A stretch of DNA of 64,000 nucleotides from Portunus trituberculatus (GCF_017591435.1 NC_059276.1:7878776-7942775); one strand, 5' to 3'. Shown: positions 11,640-24,425, counted from the stretch's first letter. The notes: generated by a model from the sequence alone, not told the origin. Numbers and translations are program-made.

Positions 11640-11965
11640 TTTTCTTATATTCACCATGATTTATTTCAACTAGTCACCTTTATGATGTTCTTTACGATTT
11701 GGTCTCTTTTCTTTACTATAATTGATCTGTTTTACTATTTCTATTTTGTTTCTTCCTAAATTCATTGTAACTATCTCTTATATTCACCTTTGATAGTATA
11801 CATGTATATTAACCCCTTCCTAAAAAAATGCACCCTTTCTTATAAATTTATCTATATTTTTTTCTTTAGATGCCTCTTTTTCTTTCAACTACTCACCCTT
11901 ATGATGTTCTTTACGAGTTTGTCTCCTTTTTTACTATATTTCGTTTATTTTACTGTTCAACTTAC
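11640..11965. repeat. Degenerate direct repeat, 219-bp offset
   Basis: Text around TATGATGTTCTTTACGA (11681) recurs at 11900, with matching flanks TTTCAACTA-TCACC before and TTACTATA...TTTTACTRTTC after. Confidence 0.75.
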
Positions 11966-12204
11966 CCTAAATTCACCCTAACTTATTTCTTTCAACCTAC
12001 AGTAACCCTATTTCATTTCACCCTCTATATTTCCTTCTTCATTAACCCTACACGTTCTCTCCTCTTCCTCCAATCACCTTTCTACCTTAAGCTTCTCTCT
12101 CTCGTCACCGTGAATGGTCATCGTCACCTTAGAATCCTCTGGCCACCATTAAAATTGATGCTCATCCCGTCCCTTCATTATCTGGCTTGTAATTGCCTGG
12201 GAAA

Positions 12205-12350
12205 AAGAAATGGTCGAGGTGGCGGTGGTGATGGTGATGGTGGTTGTATTAGAAGTAGAAACAGAGGAAGGAGATGGATGATAGTGGTGTTGATGGTGAT
12301 GGTGATGGTGTCAGTAGTAGTAGTAGTAATAGTAGTAGGAGTAGCAAGGG
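12205..12350. repeat. GGTGAT/AGT imperfect microsatellite
   Basis: GGTGATGGTGAT units (12222-12246, 12287-12310) and AGTAGTAGT units (12312-12345) surround short unique sequence. Confidence 0.8.
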
Positions 12351-12780
12351 TAATAACACAAACACTTCTCTATTCCCAGTAAAATCATCTTTTTTAGCAC
12401 CCAAACACATGGACACTCTTCTCTCACACTCTGACAACCCTTAACTTCCCTGACACATCATATTTCCTCGCCCTTCCTTCCTATAACACAATAACTCTGA
12501 TGGCATTACAGCCCTGTCCTTTCATTCCTCTAAATCAACATCCCTTAACAACTTTTCATATGCTCTAACTCTCTTATCCACTTCCTCCCTACTTTTCTTT
12601 ACTTTTATCCCTTCTTTTTCTACTTGAGTCGTCCATATGTCCGTGTTCTTGTCTCTCTGGCAGCTCACGATTCCAGCCACGTCTCAAGAAGGTTCCTGTG
12701 ATTTCAGCTCCTATTAATGTCGTGATTATTCTTCAGGAGCTAACGAATTGGTCTTTATGCTATTTTGAGTGTCCTTCATC

Positions 12781-12782
12781 TC

Positions 12783-12815
<33 letters not shown>
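12781..12815. repeat. (CT)n microsatellite with one C insertion
   Basis: The only long CT-oriented tract in the first 16 kb. Confidence 0.9.
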
Positions 12816-13254
12816 GGTAGCGTGATCCAAACCCACACATCAGTTCTTCTTTTCATGTATCAGAACCCATATTTGTCCTGATCCATCTCCCGCACCTTCA
12901 TTTCACCCTCCCTGCCTCGTTCTCTTCGTCCTCACCCTTCACCCTGGCTGGGCGGGGTTTGTCACCCGAAGCCACCTCGCTGCTCCAATCACAACGTTCT
13001 ATTCAAATTACCGTGACAAGCTTATTTTTACACATCTCGCATAAGACATTCTCCTGAAACACGCAACAGCCGGCTCTATCTCACGCTATACCACCACCAC
13101 CACTGCCATTCCCTCCATACTACTATTACTACTGCTACTACTACCACACGAAACCTTCACCACGTCTTTTATGCGTGAAGGAGGTCGGGCGGGGACACAA
13201 AAGGAGAAAGGGTATGCTACTGTATTTTGCTGCTTCTGAAAAAAAAAAAATTAC
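12816..13254. other. Mostly unique DNA
   Basis: GC-richer block at 12940-13080 with a CCAAT word. ACC/ACT words appear from 13090. No exon is supported. Confidence 0.4.
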
Positions 13255-13274
13255 TACCACCACTACTACTACTG

Positions 13275-13309
<35 letters not shown>
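13255..13309. repeat. (ACT)n microsatellite with a TGC interruption
   Basis: CTACTACTA units with one GCT variant. Confidence 0.95.
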
Positions 13310-13310
<1 letters not shown>

Positions 13311-13440
13311 ACTTACTACCATTACCACCACAATAATTTTACTTTTTTCCTGCCATTTATAAACCCATCAAAAATAGGAGTGAATTAGTAAAGACACAAG
13401 GGAAAATCAAATCAGGAAAACAAATCCTATTATCCAAAGA

Positions 13441-13530
13441 AGTATAAGGGATTGAAAGGATGTCAGGAGCAGTATAAGGGATTGTAAAAATATCAGGAGA
13501 AGTATATGTTGGTGAAAAGAGACTGGACAT
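13441..13530. repeat. 30-bp tandem repeat, three units
   Basis: AGTATAAGGGATTG at 13441 and 13471, with AGTATATGTTGGTG at 13501, each followed by a TCAGGAG word. The minus frame reads it as a decapeptide (IPYTxPDIxx), an effect of a period divisible by three. Confidence 0.85.
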
Positions 13531-13649
13531 CATACCTAACCATAAAAAAGGGATCTGATACTCTGTAATTTGAGAGTATATGTGTATCAGGAGTGGTATC
13601 AAGGTGTCAGGTAAGCATGAGAGGTAAAGAGTGGAGAATCACGAGGTAA

Positions 13650-13835
13650 GAGAGTATCAAAAGAGTAAAACAGAGGATCAGTGAGGATATATAAAGGATC
13701 ATGGAGTATCAGGGCGTCAAGAAGACATGGAAAGTTAAAAATAAGAGTATCAAGACATAAAACAGAGGATCAGGGAGGAGATAAAAAGGATCAGGGAGTA
13801 TCAGGGTGTGGTAGAAGGTAACAAAATGCAATGGA
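13650..13835. repeat. 92-bp tandem duplication
   Basis: AAAACAGAGGATCAGKGAGGA recurs at 13668 and 13760, with GGATCAKGGAGTATCAGGG following in both. Confidence 0.85.
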
Positions 13836-14561
<726 letters not shown>

Positions 14562-14588
14562 TAGAATGCATGAAAACTAACATATAAA

Positions 14589-14760
14589 CACAGACAGACA
14601 GACAGACAGACAGAGAGACAGACAGGCAGACAGAGAGACAGACAGGCAGACAGAAAGACACAGACAGACAGACAGATAGACAGACAGACAAACATACAGA
14701 GAGACAAATCGACAGACAGACATTCAGACATACAAAACAAATAGACAGACAGTTCTTCAT
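14589..14760. repeat. (CAGA)n tetranucleotide array, interrupted
   Basis: CAGACAGA units with GAGA, GGCA and CATA variants. Confidence 0.93.
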
Positions 14761-14860
14761 AAAAAAAAAATAATCATAAAAAAACAAGAAACCAAAAACA
14801 AGCAGAAAAATTTGACTTCGAAAAAAAAACAGATGAAACAAATAAAGACAGCAAACAAAC

Positions 14861-14908
14861 AGACATACATACATACATACAGACAGACAGACAGACAGAC
14901 AGACAGAT
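14861..14908. repeat. (CATA)n then (CAGA)n
   Basis: Four CATA units switch directly to about seven CAGA units. Confidence 0.93.
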
Positions 14909-15025
14909 AAAGGCAGATAATCGAGTTGGAAAAAGGGAAACAAGAGAAGCAGATTTACAAACATATTCGCAGTGACATGTAGGTTCGAATTTCTCACTTG
15001 TTCCCATCCACCTAATGATGTTAAT

Positions 15026-15078
15026 GTGGTAGTGGTGGTGGTGGTGGTGGTGGTGGTGGTAGTGGTGGTGGTGAGGAG
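15026..15078. repeat. (GGT)n with AGT variants
   Basis: TGGTGGTGG units flanked by two AGTGG units. Confidence 0.93.
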
Positions 15079-15143
15079 GTCTCTGTAAATTAGCTGTATT
15101 CGTTCACTGCTAATTTGTGTATTTATCAACTTAAAACAACTTA

Positions 15144-15449
<306 letters not shown>

Positions 15450-15589
15450 TTCACTAGATTAATAAAACAATGCCTGCCATCTAAACTAATTAATTTCTTG
15501 CCACACCTGACCTAGCTTCTAATGACCATCCTCCCCAGAGCCAATCAAATTACAGGGAATCTCAAGATGGTATTTCCTTCACTGACTTT

Positions 15590-17100
15590 CGTATCATTTC
15601 ATTTTATACATTTAGTGTCTGAGAAGGAATTTATTTTTTCTTCCCTCTCTGTCTTTCCTTCGATAACTATAACTCTTTCATTCATTCTTTCCTCTCCTCC
15701 TTTTCTTCCCTCCATTTTTCCCTCCTACATACATAATCTATACTTACATCTATCCAGTACATCTTTCTTTTTTTCCTATTTTCTGCTCTTTTTCCTTCAT
15801 TCTTGTTTTCCTCTCTTCATCCATTCCTTCTTTCCCTTTCTCTCCCTTCGTCCTTTGCTTCTCCCCTCTAAATATTCCCTCCTTCCTTCTTTGCTGTCTA
15901 TTCTTCCTCAATAAATTTATCCCTATTTCTCTCCATATCGCCTCACTTTAACTTTTTTTTACCTTCCTACTTCCTACCTTTCTATCCCTCCTCTCCTTCT
16001 TACTCTCTCTCTCTCTTGGTGTCACAGTTCGAGTCCCGCCAAGATTCCTTTAATTCTCACTTTAAAAGGTAAAAATATAATCTTTCAAACACTCCTTTCT
16101 ATATCTGCATTCCTGGTCTCTTAATTGTCTTTTCTCCCTCTTTCTTCCTCCCCTGCCCTCCTTCCATGCTTCTTATTACCTCTTGGCTTTCCTCCGTTAG
16201 TCTATCTTTTATATCCTTTCCTTCTCTTTCTCTCTTTTGTGGTGTTTTCATTCCTCTTCTTCCTATTTCCTTAGTATCTTAATTACTTCCTTATTGTTCT
16301 TGATCTTGTTTGATTTCTCCTTCTTATTCATCTGGTTCTCTATTTTTTTTCTCTTTCTTTCTTTTTACCTCTTTCTTCCTTGTTCGTTTTATCTCCCTTC
16401 CCCATTTCGTTTCATCTCATTTCCTGGTTAAGGCTTTATTTCCCATTGGTCTTCCTTTTCCTCTCTTCTTCTTCTTTCTCTGTTTCGTCTATTTTATCTT
16501 TCTTTTTTCATTTTTTGTCGTTCTTGTCAGAGTCTGCATTCCTTTCATTTTTTCTGTGTTGTATGTTCGTTTTCTCTCTTTTTCGGTCTTATTTCCTTTT
16601 TGTTTCTCTTTCGTTTTCGTCTCTTTTCATTTATCTCTCCTCACTTATTTCCATGTCCTCTTTCGTCTTGGCCTTTTTCCCTATTCTTTTTTTTCTGCAT
16701 TCTTCTTTCTTTCTTCATCTTCTTCGACCATAACTTCTCCTGTTTCTCCTTCTCCTCCTCTTCCTCCTTCTATTACTTTTCTTCTTTTAGTTATTCTCTT
16801 CCCCTTCGTCCTCTTCCTTCTTCTTCTTCACATACATTTCTTACTCCATTCTCTTCTTATCCTCTTGCTCTTCCTCTTTCTCTTACTATCATCATTATCA
16901 TCCCTCTTCCTTATCCTACTTTTTTTTTACTATTTCAGCTCTTATCATTCCTTTCTTTAACTGCCTCTGTGTTCCACCTCCAGTTATTCTATTTCCTTTC
17001 CTTCTCCTTTTTCTTCCTCCTCATCCTCCTCCTTTTTCTCTTCCTTTTTCCTTTTCTATCAAATTATTATTATCGTTATATTCCTTCCTTGTGATTCATC
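15590..17100. other. Pyrimidine-rich tract, ~1.5 kb
   Basis: Almost entirely T/C-biased on the + strand (TTTCTTTC, TCCTTCC, TCTTCTTC words) with brief mixed islands, for example 16020-16075. Long F/L/S-rich frames such as 16310-16960 and 16600-17094 result from this bias. No gene is seen. Confidence 0.8.
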
Positions 17101-17176
17101 TTCTTCTATTCACTCAATTTTATAATGCATTGTTTTTGTTCAAGTGGGAAATTATTTTTATGTATCATCTAATACT

Positions 17177-17319
17177 ATATATAGTCTGTTTACTCTAAAA
17201 TGGTTCCTAGTTTCAAAAAATATTGTAGTTTATTGATGATATAATTGATTTTCTGTGAATAATACTCGTTTTCTATTGATGAGCACACTTCTCACAAGGC
17301 TGGTCTACAATTTTCCTTT
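17177..17319 (-). mobile_element. MITE-like element, family 2, truncated reverse copy
   Basis: TATAGTCTGTTTACTCTAAA matches the right end of the 7685-7899 element read in reverse. The interior continues to align (CATATTGTAG/AATATTGTAG, ATAATTGATT, TGTGAATA, ACAAGG) for about 140 bp. The other end is lost. Confidence 0.78.
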
Positions 17320-17460
17320 ATTAGTTCTTTCTTTAACTTCCTTCGTGTTCCTTCTCCAGCTGCCTCATATGTGAATTGTGGGTCCTTATTCACGAAGACT
17401 TCTCACGTCCTAAAATCATGATAGATGAGTGAGTGACAGTTTTATGTATCCTTCATCCTA

Positions 17461-17570
<110 letters not shown>

Positions 17571-17679
17571 TCCATTTTCTTTCTCCTTGTCACCTTCATA
17601 ACGTTTTCTATACAAGTTATGGAAATTCTCGACGCTTCGTGTTAGGCTTAGCTCATAAATCTGGTGAGTTCTTAAACCC

Positions 17680-17700
17680 AGGTCAGGTCAGGACAGGTCA
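17680..17700 (+). promoter_or_regulatory. Three AGGTCA half-sites
   Basis: AGGTCA at 17680, 17685 and 17695; the first two overlap by one base. Motif match only. Confidence 0.25.
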
Positions 17701-18080
17701 GCCCGCCTTTAAGACATGAATAAATCGTGTTTTTGTACTGATTGTAAAGTTGAATAATTCTAAAAAAAAAAAAAAAAAAATTTGTAAACTTGGCGTGAAT
17801 TAAACTTATTTTCTTCACCTTTTTGCTTATAGACGAGTTTTTTCTTACCAATTTTTTGTTAAAGTATAAGAAATTTGAACAATGTAAAAAAGAACAGCCA
17901 CAGAAAACGGGAAATCCATAAATAAAGGCCAAAAAGAAAGTAATTAACACAGAAAGAAGAAAAATTTAAGACAACTGCTAAAAAAATATACATAAAAATG
18001 AAAAATTATATTCTACAAACAAAAAAAATCACCCTTAATGCTTATCTAGATGACAAACACACACCACAAACTTTTACTCT
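17701..18080. other. AT-rich DNA with poly-A
   Basis: Contains a 19-nt A run (about 17762-17780) and no gene. Confidence 0.5.
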
Positions 18081-18111
18081 CACTCGCTCACTCACTCACT
18101 CACTCACTCAC
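18081..18111. repeat. (CACT)n tetranucleotide
   Basis: About seven CACT units. Confidence 0.9.
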
Positions 18112-18221
18112 CTGTCTTGTTAGTGTCACTCCTCCTCCCCCCTCCATTTTCTCTCACCTGGTAGTAGTGAGGGAAACATAACGACCAGGTGACAGGTTTA
18201 CTCTCCTACCCCTTCTCCCCT

Positions 18222-18291
18222 CTCCTCCTCCTCTTCTTCTTCTTTCTCCTCCTCCTCCTCCTCCTCCTCCTCCTCCTCCTCCTCCTCCTTC
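18222..18291. repeat. (CCT)n/(CTT)n microsatellite
   Basis: CCT units interrupted by CTTCTTCTTT. A T-rich pyrimidine tract follows to 18510. Confidence 0.93.
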
Positions 18292-18640
18292 TCTTACCTC
18301 ACTATTTCTGTCTTCCCGCCTCTTATTATTTTTTATCTATTACTTCTCCTTCGCCTATTTTTAGATTACATTATTTTTTTATTTTCTTCTTTTTCACTTC
18401 TATTTTTCCACTTTCTCTCGTTTCTCTTTCCTTTTTTTTCTTCCTCTATTTCTATTTATCTCTGTTTATTGTGTTACTTTTTATTTTCGTATATTCCTCA
18501 GTTTTTTTTTTCAAGCAAATCAACAAAAACATGAAAAAAATCCTGTTAATTCACAATAAACGGATTAAGAGATAACTCATAAATAATTTAAATCCCAAGT
18601 CATTTTTTTCATCTTGCCATCACTCCACGTAAATAAAAGT

Positions 18641-18688
18641 ACCACCACCATCACCACCACCACCACCACCACCACCACCACCACCACC
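18641..18688. repeat. (ACC)n microsatellite
   Basis: ACC units with one ATC variant. Confidence 0.96.
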
Positions 18689-18798
18689 GCCTTTAATAGA
18701 GTGGGCAAACTTACATCACTCAAAATGTTAATTGTATGAGATTATATTTTACTGTTTTATTTTTGCTGACATACAGGAGAAAATTCATTGATGTAATT

Positions 18799-18820
18799 TT
18801 TTTTTTTTTTTTTTTTTTAT
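18799..18820. repeat. Poly-T run
   Basis: About 22 consecutive T. No SINE or retrocopy is recognised next to it. Confidence 0.9.
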
Positions 18821-18848
18821 TTTGGTGTACGAGGTTATGAGTGTGTCT

Positions 18849-18952
<104 letters not shown>

Positions 18953-18999
18953 CTACTCTCATAAATTCAAGATAGCATTTCGTAACATTTCTTTTCTTC

Positions 19000-19001
<2 letters not shown>

Positions 19002-19065
<64 letters not shown>
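19002..19065. repeat. (CT)n microsatellite
   Basis: Separated from the previous TC array by 52 bp. Confidence 0.98.
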
Positions 19066-19068
<3 letters not shown>

Positions 19069-19335
19069 CCCCCTAACCTCAAAATAAACCAGTTAATCAG
19101 TATTTTCAAAGACATTCGTGGCAAGAAAGTTGTCTAATTCTTCCTCCTTTCTTTCCTTCCTTTATTTCGGTCTCTCTTTTATCTCTTCGCTATAAGAAAG
19201 GAAAAATAAGGAACAAATGTCAGAATTCTCCTTTGCCTTGTCTTATTCTCCTTATTCTTTCTTATTCTCTTTTGCTTTATATTAGAATTGAAAGATAAGT
19301 AGAAATGAGTTATTTTATTTTTGTATTTTCGTGGG

Positions 19336-19339
<4 letters not shown>

Positions 19340-19401
<62 letters not shown>
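19340..19401. repeat. (CT)n microsatellite
   Basis: Uninterrupted CT dinucleotides inside a pyrimidine-rich region (19130-19960). Confidence 0.98.
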
Positions 19402-19405
<4 letters not shown>

Positions 19406-19605
19406 CCTATGTCCTTTCCTCCTTGCGTTCCCCTCTTATTTCTTCTTCTCTATTTTCTTTCTTGCTTTCTCTCTTTCTTTAATTCACTCAATTTTGAGAG
19501 AGAAATGTCAAATAAGAGCTACAGTCATTTCTCTCTCTTACTTTTCCCTCTCCCTCTTTCCCTCCTTCCTCTGTTTCCTCTGCTTTTATCAGTTCGTCTG
19601 TTCTC

Positions 19606-19762
<157 letters not shown>

Positions 19763-19945
19763 TCTCTACTTGTTTTCACTAAATCTATCTCTATTAACTT
19801 TTTTATTCTTTTTCCTCCTCTTCCTCTTCCTCCTCTTCTTCCTTCCTTTCTCCTCCTTCACCTCTAACTTCCTCCATTTCCTTATCCTACATCTATCCTA
19901 TTCAGACTTTTCTTTCTTCCTTCCTTCCTCCTCTTTTCCCTCCTA

Positions 19946-20292
19946 GTTAATCCCAAAACTCTCTTAAGAACCACCAAATCTTATAAGTTCTGTTTTCTTT
20001 AGTGTTTCTTTGAGTTCCTTTGTGCTTCTCACCTGCAGAACACGAAGGTAATTAAATACAGGTGTTCTATGGGAAAAAAAAACACGTAAATGGCTTCTTA
20101 AATGACGTGCTGGGAGGAAAAAGATACTGATTTATTTATTCGTATGCAAATTTGCCTCCAGTTATTTATTCGAGCATTATCATAAAATAGGCGGAATTTA
20201 TCTAACTTTTCGAGACTTTAATCTGCCACGGAATGAATTATTTAGGGTTGGGAGCTCCTGGTGTTTGCTTCAGGGAGGTGGTGCGGCTACCT
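19946..20292. other. Repeat-poor AT-rich segment, possible conserved non-coding DNA
   Basis: Contains GTATGCAAATTTGCC (octamer ATGCAAAT) and TTATTTATTCG twice within 20130-20180, and no simple repeat. No gene is seen. Confidence 0.3.
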
Positions 20293-20322
20293 TGTCTGTC
20301 TGTCTGTCTGTATGTCTGTCTC
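20293..20322. repeat. (TGTC)n tetranucleotide, decaying to 20400
   Basis: Clean TGTC units followed by TGTCTCTG and TTTGTCTATCTG variants. Confidence 0.85.
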
Positions 20323-20476
20323 TGTACTGTTTTTTTTTTCTGTTTATGTGTTTGTCTATTTTGGTCGCCGTGTCTCTGTTTGTCTATCTGTGTATATTTC
20401 TCTCTCTTTCTCTCTTTTTTCTCTCTCTCAACCACAAATATATCCCCCTCCTTTTCTTCCCTCCTTTTTCTTCTCT

Positions 20477-20583
20477 TCCTCCTCCTCCTCCTCGTCCTCC
20501 TCCTCCTCCTCCTCCTCCTCCTCCTCCTCCTCCTCCTCCTCCTCCTCCTCCTCCTCCTCCTCCTCCTCCTCCTCCTCCTCTCC
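20477..20583. repeat. (CCT)n microsatellite, ~107 bp
   Basis: One CGT interruption near 20493. Confidence 0.97.
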
Positions 20584-20678
20584 CTTATCTTCATTTCCTC
20601 TCTAACCAGCGACATATCCATCTTAACTACATCTCTCCTCTCTTTAACCTTTTTTCCTCTTTCCTTCCTCCGCTAATC

Positions 20679-20710
20679 TCCCTCCTCCTCCTCCTCCTCC
20701 TCCTCCTCCA
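20679..20710. repeat. (CCT)n microsatellite
   Basis: About ten CCT units. Confidence 0.95.
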
Positions 20711-21179
20711 AACTTCTCCTACTCGCCTTCAGAAGCTGCCAACCCACCTGACATACCTCCAGGGTACTTTAAAGGCCCCAGGTGCGTCAAGTTTACCTGT
20801 GGGAAGCACCTGGGCTTGGCAGACTGGCTGGACACACTGTATAGAAAGCCAAGTCATTTTCAGAGAAGTAAAGGGTAATTTTCTATTATTCTCTATTTTT
20901 AATCTTAGGTAGTGGCGTTTTTTCCTCTATTTCCCTCCTCCAGGCGGTGTTCCCCTTATCTTCCCCTCCTCCTCTTCTTCCTCTTCTCTGTGTCTCCTTT
21001 ACCTCGCTCACTCGCTTCCCTGTCTCTCACCCTCCCTCTCTCTTGTCTCTGTGTCACTCTTAAGTCAGGCCACTTTTTCACTCTCTCTCACAGTCTCTTA
21101 GTTAAGTAACCCTTCTGTGTTCTCCTTATTCATTCAGCCGTTCCCTTATTTACTCAAGTGTCCATTCATTTGACTCTTA
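20711..21179. other. Unique then pyrimidine-rich DNA
   Basis: 20711-20870 is mixed sequence with two CACCTG words. 20920-21110 is TCC-rich. No gene is supported. Confidence 0.4.
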
Positions 21180-21740
21180 TGCATTTCATCCTTTGCACTT
21201 TTCATTGTGCAGTTTCTAATTCATTAAAACATACGTAGAATTTTCATATCTACTTCTCCTTTGCTTCTTCTTTCAAATACTGCTTCTTACCTTTCATCCT
21301 TCCTGATTTTTCATTGTGTAGTTTCTTATTCATTAAAAGCATACGTAGAGTTTTCGTCTCTGTTCCTTTGTCTTTTCTTACAAATACTGGTCCTTACATT
21401 TCATCCTTTCTACTTTTCATTGTATAAGGTTCAGATTCATTAAAAGCATACGTAGAATTTTCATATCTATTTTCCTTCACTTCATCTTACAAATACTGCT
21501 TCTTATATTTCATCCTTTCTACTTTTCATTGTATAAGCTTTTAATTCATTCAAACATACGTACATTTTTTTTATCTCTTCCTTTCCTTCACCTCTTCTTA
21601 CAAAAATATCTCACATTTCATCCTTTCTACTTTTCATTGTATAAGTTTCAGATTCACTAAAACTCGCAGGATTTTTTTTATCTCTTCCTTTCCTTCGCCT
21701 TTTCTATCAAACACCGCTTCTTACTTTACCTCAAAGTCTT
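21180..21740. repeat. Minisatellite, ~108-bp period, five units
   Basis: TTCATTGTATAAGTTTC-like starts lie at 21201, 21310, 21416, 21525 and 21633 (spacing 106-109). Each unit carries ATTCATTAAAAGCATACGTA, TTACAAATACTGCTTCTTA and TTTCATCCTTTCTACTT. Confidence 0.92.
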
Positions 21741-22125
21741 TACCTATGACCTATATGACCTACTCTATCTTACCTACACTGACATAGCTACCGATTCCTT
21801 TCCCTCACCCTTCCCATACTTCCCTTCATCAATCCTTAAATCAATAACTGTCTACCCAGCTATCTATCTTTCATCTCGTATCACTAACCTTCCTCTGCCA
21901 TTTCTCTCTATCAATCACTGCCTTTATCTCTCCATATAACTATCTATCTTGTCCTTTTATCAGTGTCCTGCCTCTCCTTTTCTTTATCTATCTTTCTGTG
22001 TGTCTATTTGTGTCTTTATGTCAATTAATGTCTCTTTCCTTTCTTCTTCTCTTTTCCTCTTTTTCTTTTCTTTTGATGTCATTTTCTGTTTTCATCCTAC
22101 CTCTTGTTTTCTCTGTTAGTTTATT
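21741..22125. other. Pyrimidine-rich DNA with degenerate TATC words
   Basis: CTATCTATC and TCTTTC words only; no gene. Confidence 0.5.
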
Positions 22126-22173
22126 CATCTATCTATTTACTTATTTATCTATCTATCTATCTATCTATCTATC
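22126..22173. repeat. (ATCT)n tetranucleotide
   Basis: About seven clean ATCT units after a degenerate lead-in. Confidence 0.93.
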
Positions 22174-22344
22174 AACTTTTATTTTCTTACCTTCTAATAA
22201 TAGGAAACATTAAGTGGCTTCAGGGAATGGTCGGGCCAAAATGTCTTAAGTGTGGGTGTAAAAGTTAATTTGTGGAGGAAATGGGGGAATTAGTGAATAA
22301 ATAAGTAATGTGTTCCTTCATTCTAGACTCTTATGTTGATTGCA

Positions 22345-22348
<4 letters not shown>

Positions 22349-22412
<64 letters not shown>
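22349..22412. repeat. (CA)n microsatellite
   Basis: Preceded by CGCG and followed within 40 bp by CAGA units. Confidence 0.98.
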
Positions 22413-22414
<2 letters not shown>

Positions 22415-22449
22415 AAGACCGACAGACAAGTAAAAGAGATAAAAAAAAA

Positions 22450-22470
22450 AGACAGAGGCAGACAGAAAAG

Positions 22471-22513
<43 letters not shown>

Positions 22514-22548
22514 AAGACCGACCGACAGACAGACAAACAGACAGGAAA
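22450..22548. repeat. (CAGA)n tetranucleotide array, interrupted
   Basis: CAGACAGA units with AAAG, CAAA and CCGA variants. Confidence 0.92.
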
Positions 22549-22640
22549 CAAGTTGGACGCAAAACTTCGAGAAAACAAGAGAAAGAAAACCAACCATAAA
22601 ATTTTAAAATTTCATTCATTAAAAAATGAAAATGGAAATA

Positions 22641-22849
22641 GAGGAGGAGGAGGAGGAGGAGGAGGAGGAGGAGGAGGAGGAGGAGGAGGAGGAGAAGAGG
22701 ACGAGGACGAGGACGAGAAGAAGAAGAAGAAGAAGGAGAAGGAGAAGAGGAAGAAGAAGAAGAAGAAGAAGAAGAAGAAGAAGAAGAAGAAGAAGAAGAA
22801 GAAGAAGAAGAAGAAGAAGAAGAAGAAGAAGAAGAAGAAGAAGAAGAAG

Positions 22850-22879
<30 letters not shown>
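22641..22879. repeat. (GGA)n switching to (GAA)n, ~240 bp purine tract
   Basis: GGA units to about 22694, GACGAG hexamers, then about 45 GAA units. Degenerate AAG/AAC-rich DNA extends the bias to 23060. Frames in all directions are homopolymeric (E, R, K, S, L, F) and non-coding. Confidence 0.97.
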
Positions 22880-22881
<2 letters not shown>

Positions 22882-23165
22882 CAAGAATAAAAGAACAAGA
22901 ACAAGACCAAGAAAAAGAACAAGAACAACAAGAAACACAAGAAGAAGAAGAAGGAGAAGGAAGAAGAAAACAAAGAAAAGAAGAGGAAGAAGAAAAGAAG
23001 AAGGAAAAGAAAAAAAAGAAAAAGAGCATAAAAGAAAATAAGAAAACATCAAAAGTAAAAACAAACAGATATGAAAGAAAAAAAAATATATCAAATTTTC
23101 CAAACAAAAAAAATTGAGAAAAAAACAAGAAAAAGAAAAATAAGAAAAATGCAACTGAGAGACAC

Positions 23166-23245
23166 GAAGAAGAAGAAGAAGAAGAAGAAGAAGAAGAAGA
23201 AGAAGAAGAAGAAGAAGAAGAAGAAGAAGAAGAAGAAGAAGAAGA
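23166..23245. repeat. (GAA)n microsatellite, 80 bp
   Basis: A second long GAA array 290 bp after the first. Confidence 0.97.
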
Positions 23246-23368
23246 GATACTATTCTGGGCCCAGTAATCCCCTCAGCGGCTCAACACAAGCGAAGAGATT
23301 AACTGCGAAAGGATTACCGATATTTTGTGCAATGAAGAAGGAAAAGCGGAAAAAAGCTCATGAAACAA

Positions 23369-23373
<5 letters not shown>

Positions 23374-23406
<33 letters not shown>
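23374..23406. repeat. (GT)n microsatellite
   Basis: Uninterrupted, followed by GCGTCTC. Confidence 0.95.
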
Positions 23407-23409
<3 letters not shown>

Positions 23410-23598
23410 CTCACTGTCTACAAAATAATAATAATAAAGACAGAAGGAAGTTACTGCAATATAAACCAGGTAAGAAGAAGAGGAGGAGGAAGAGGAGGAA
23501 CGGAGAAGGAGGAGGAGGAGGAGGAAGACAACTATTAGACACCAAAACTAATAAATATTAATTACTTCATTATCATCCTGTACTACAAGTCTAATTAA

Positions 23599-23600
<2 letters not shown>

Positions 23601-23657
<57 letters not shown>
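23601..23657. repeat. (GT)n microsatellite
   Basis: Uninterrupted GT dinucleotides. Confidence 0.98.
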
Positions 23658-23660
<3 letters not shown>

Positions 23661-23746
23661 TTTCTCCTACGGCGTGTCGGCATTTCCACGTTCACAGTTA
23701 TTGCAAAAATCGGAATCATCGGAAGAAATATTGGCTGTTTAATCGA

Positions 23747-23850
<104 letters not shown>

Positions 23851-23884
23851 GAACTACATGGGTTCTTGCCTAATGAACTGTCCA

Positions 23885-23888
<4 letters not shown>

Positions 23889-23974
<86 letters not shown>
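23889..23974. repeat. (CT)n microsatellite
   Basis: Lies 39 bp after the TG array. Confidence 0.98.
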
Positions 23975-23975
<1 letters not shown>

Positions 23976-24225
23976 ACACTACACAACGTCTTCTGATCAA
24001 TTTTCCCTCCTTTTCTACACCCTTTCGTTGTTTCCCTCTTTCCTTCATTCTTTTCTGCTTTAATTCCCTCTTTTCTCTCCATTTTTATCCAAATTTTCCT
24101 TCCTTTCCTTTTCTCACGTCATTTTCATTTTTATCCTGTTATTTTCTCCATTTCTTGTGGTTTACTTTAGAATGTTTACTTTAATGTATCTTCTACCCTC
24201 CCTTTCTCTTCTTTTTTCTTCCTTC

Positions 24226-24262
24226 TCCTCTTCCTCCTCCTCCTCCTCCTCCTCCTCCTCCT
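24226..24262. repeat. (CCT)n microsatellite
   Basis: In the tail of a pyrimidine-rich stretch that begins at 24000. Confidence 0.95.
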
Positions 24263-24425
24263 TAACTCTTCCTCATTCTTCCTCTCATAAATGCAAGTCT
24301 TCGTAACTCAATATTGCCAGTTACTTATTTTCAATTTTGTAAACTCGAAACTTTGGAGCAAAAAAGAGAAAAAAACATTCAAAGTATGTGTCAAATTTCT
24401 CTTCAAGCAGTGAGGATGTTGTATG

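Noticed and set aside
11806..11825. TTAACCCCTTCC resembling a MITE end
   Set aside because: The following sequence does not align with the family-1 interior and no right end is present.
13357..13602. Minus-strand frame with a repeated decapeptide
   Set aside because: The peptide periodicity is the 30-bp DNA repeat; no other coding evidence.
14980..14995. B-box-like GGTTCGAAT
   Set aside because: No A-box upstream and no tRNA-like arms; a chance match.
16026..16040. B-box-like AGTTCGAGTCCC
   Set aside because: Upstream sequence is a CT run with no A-box; possibly a SINE scrap but unsupported.
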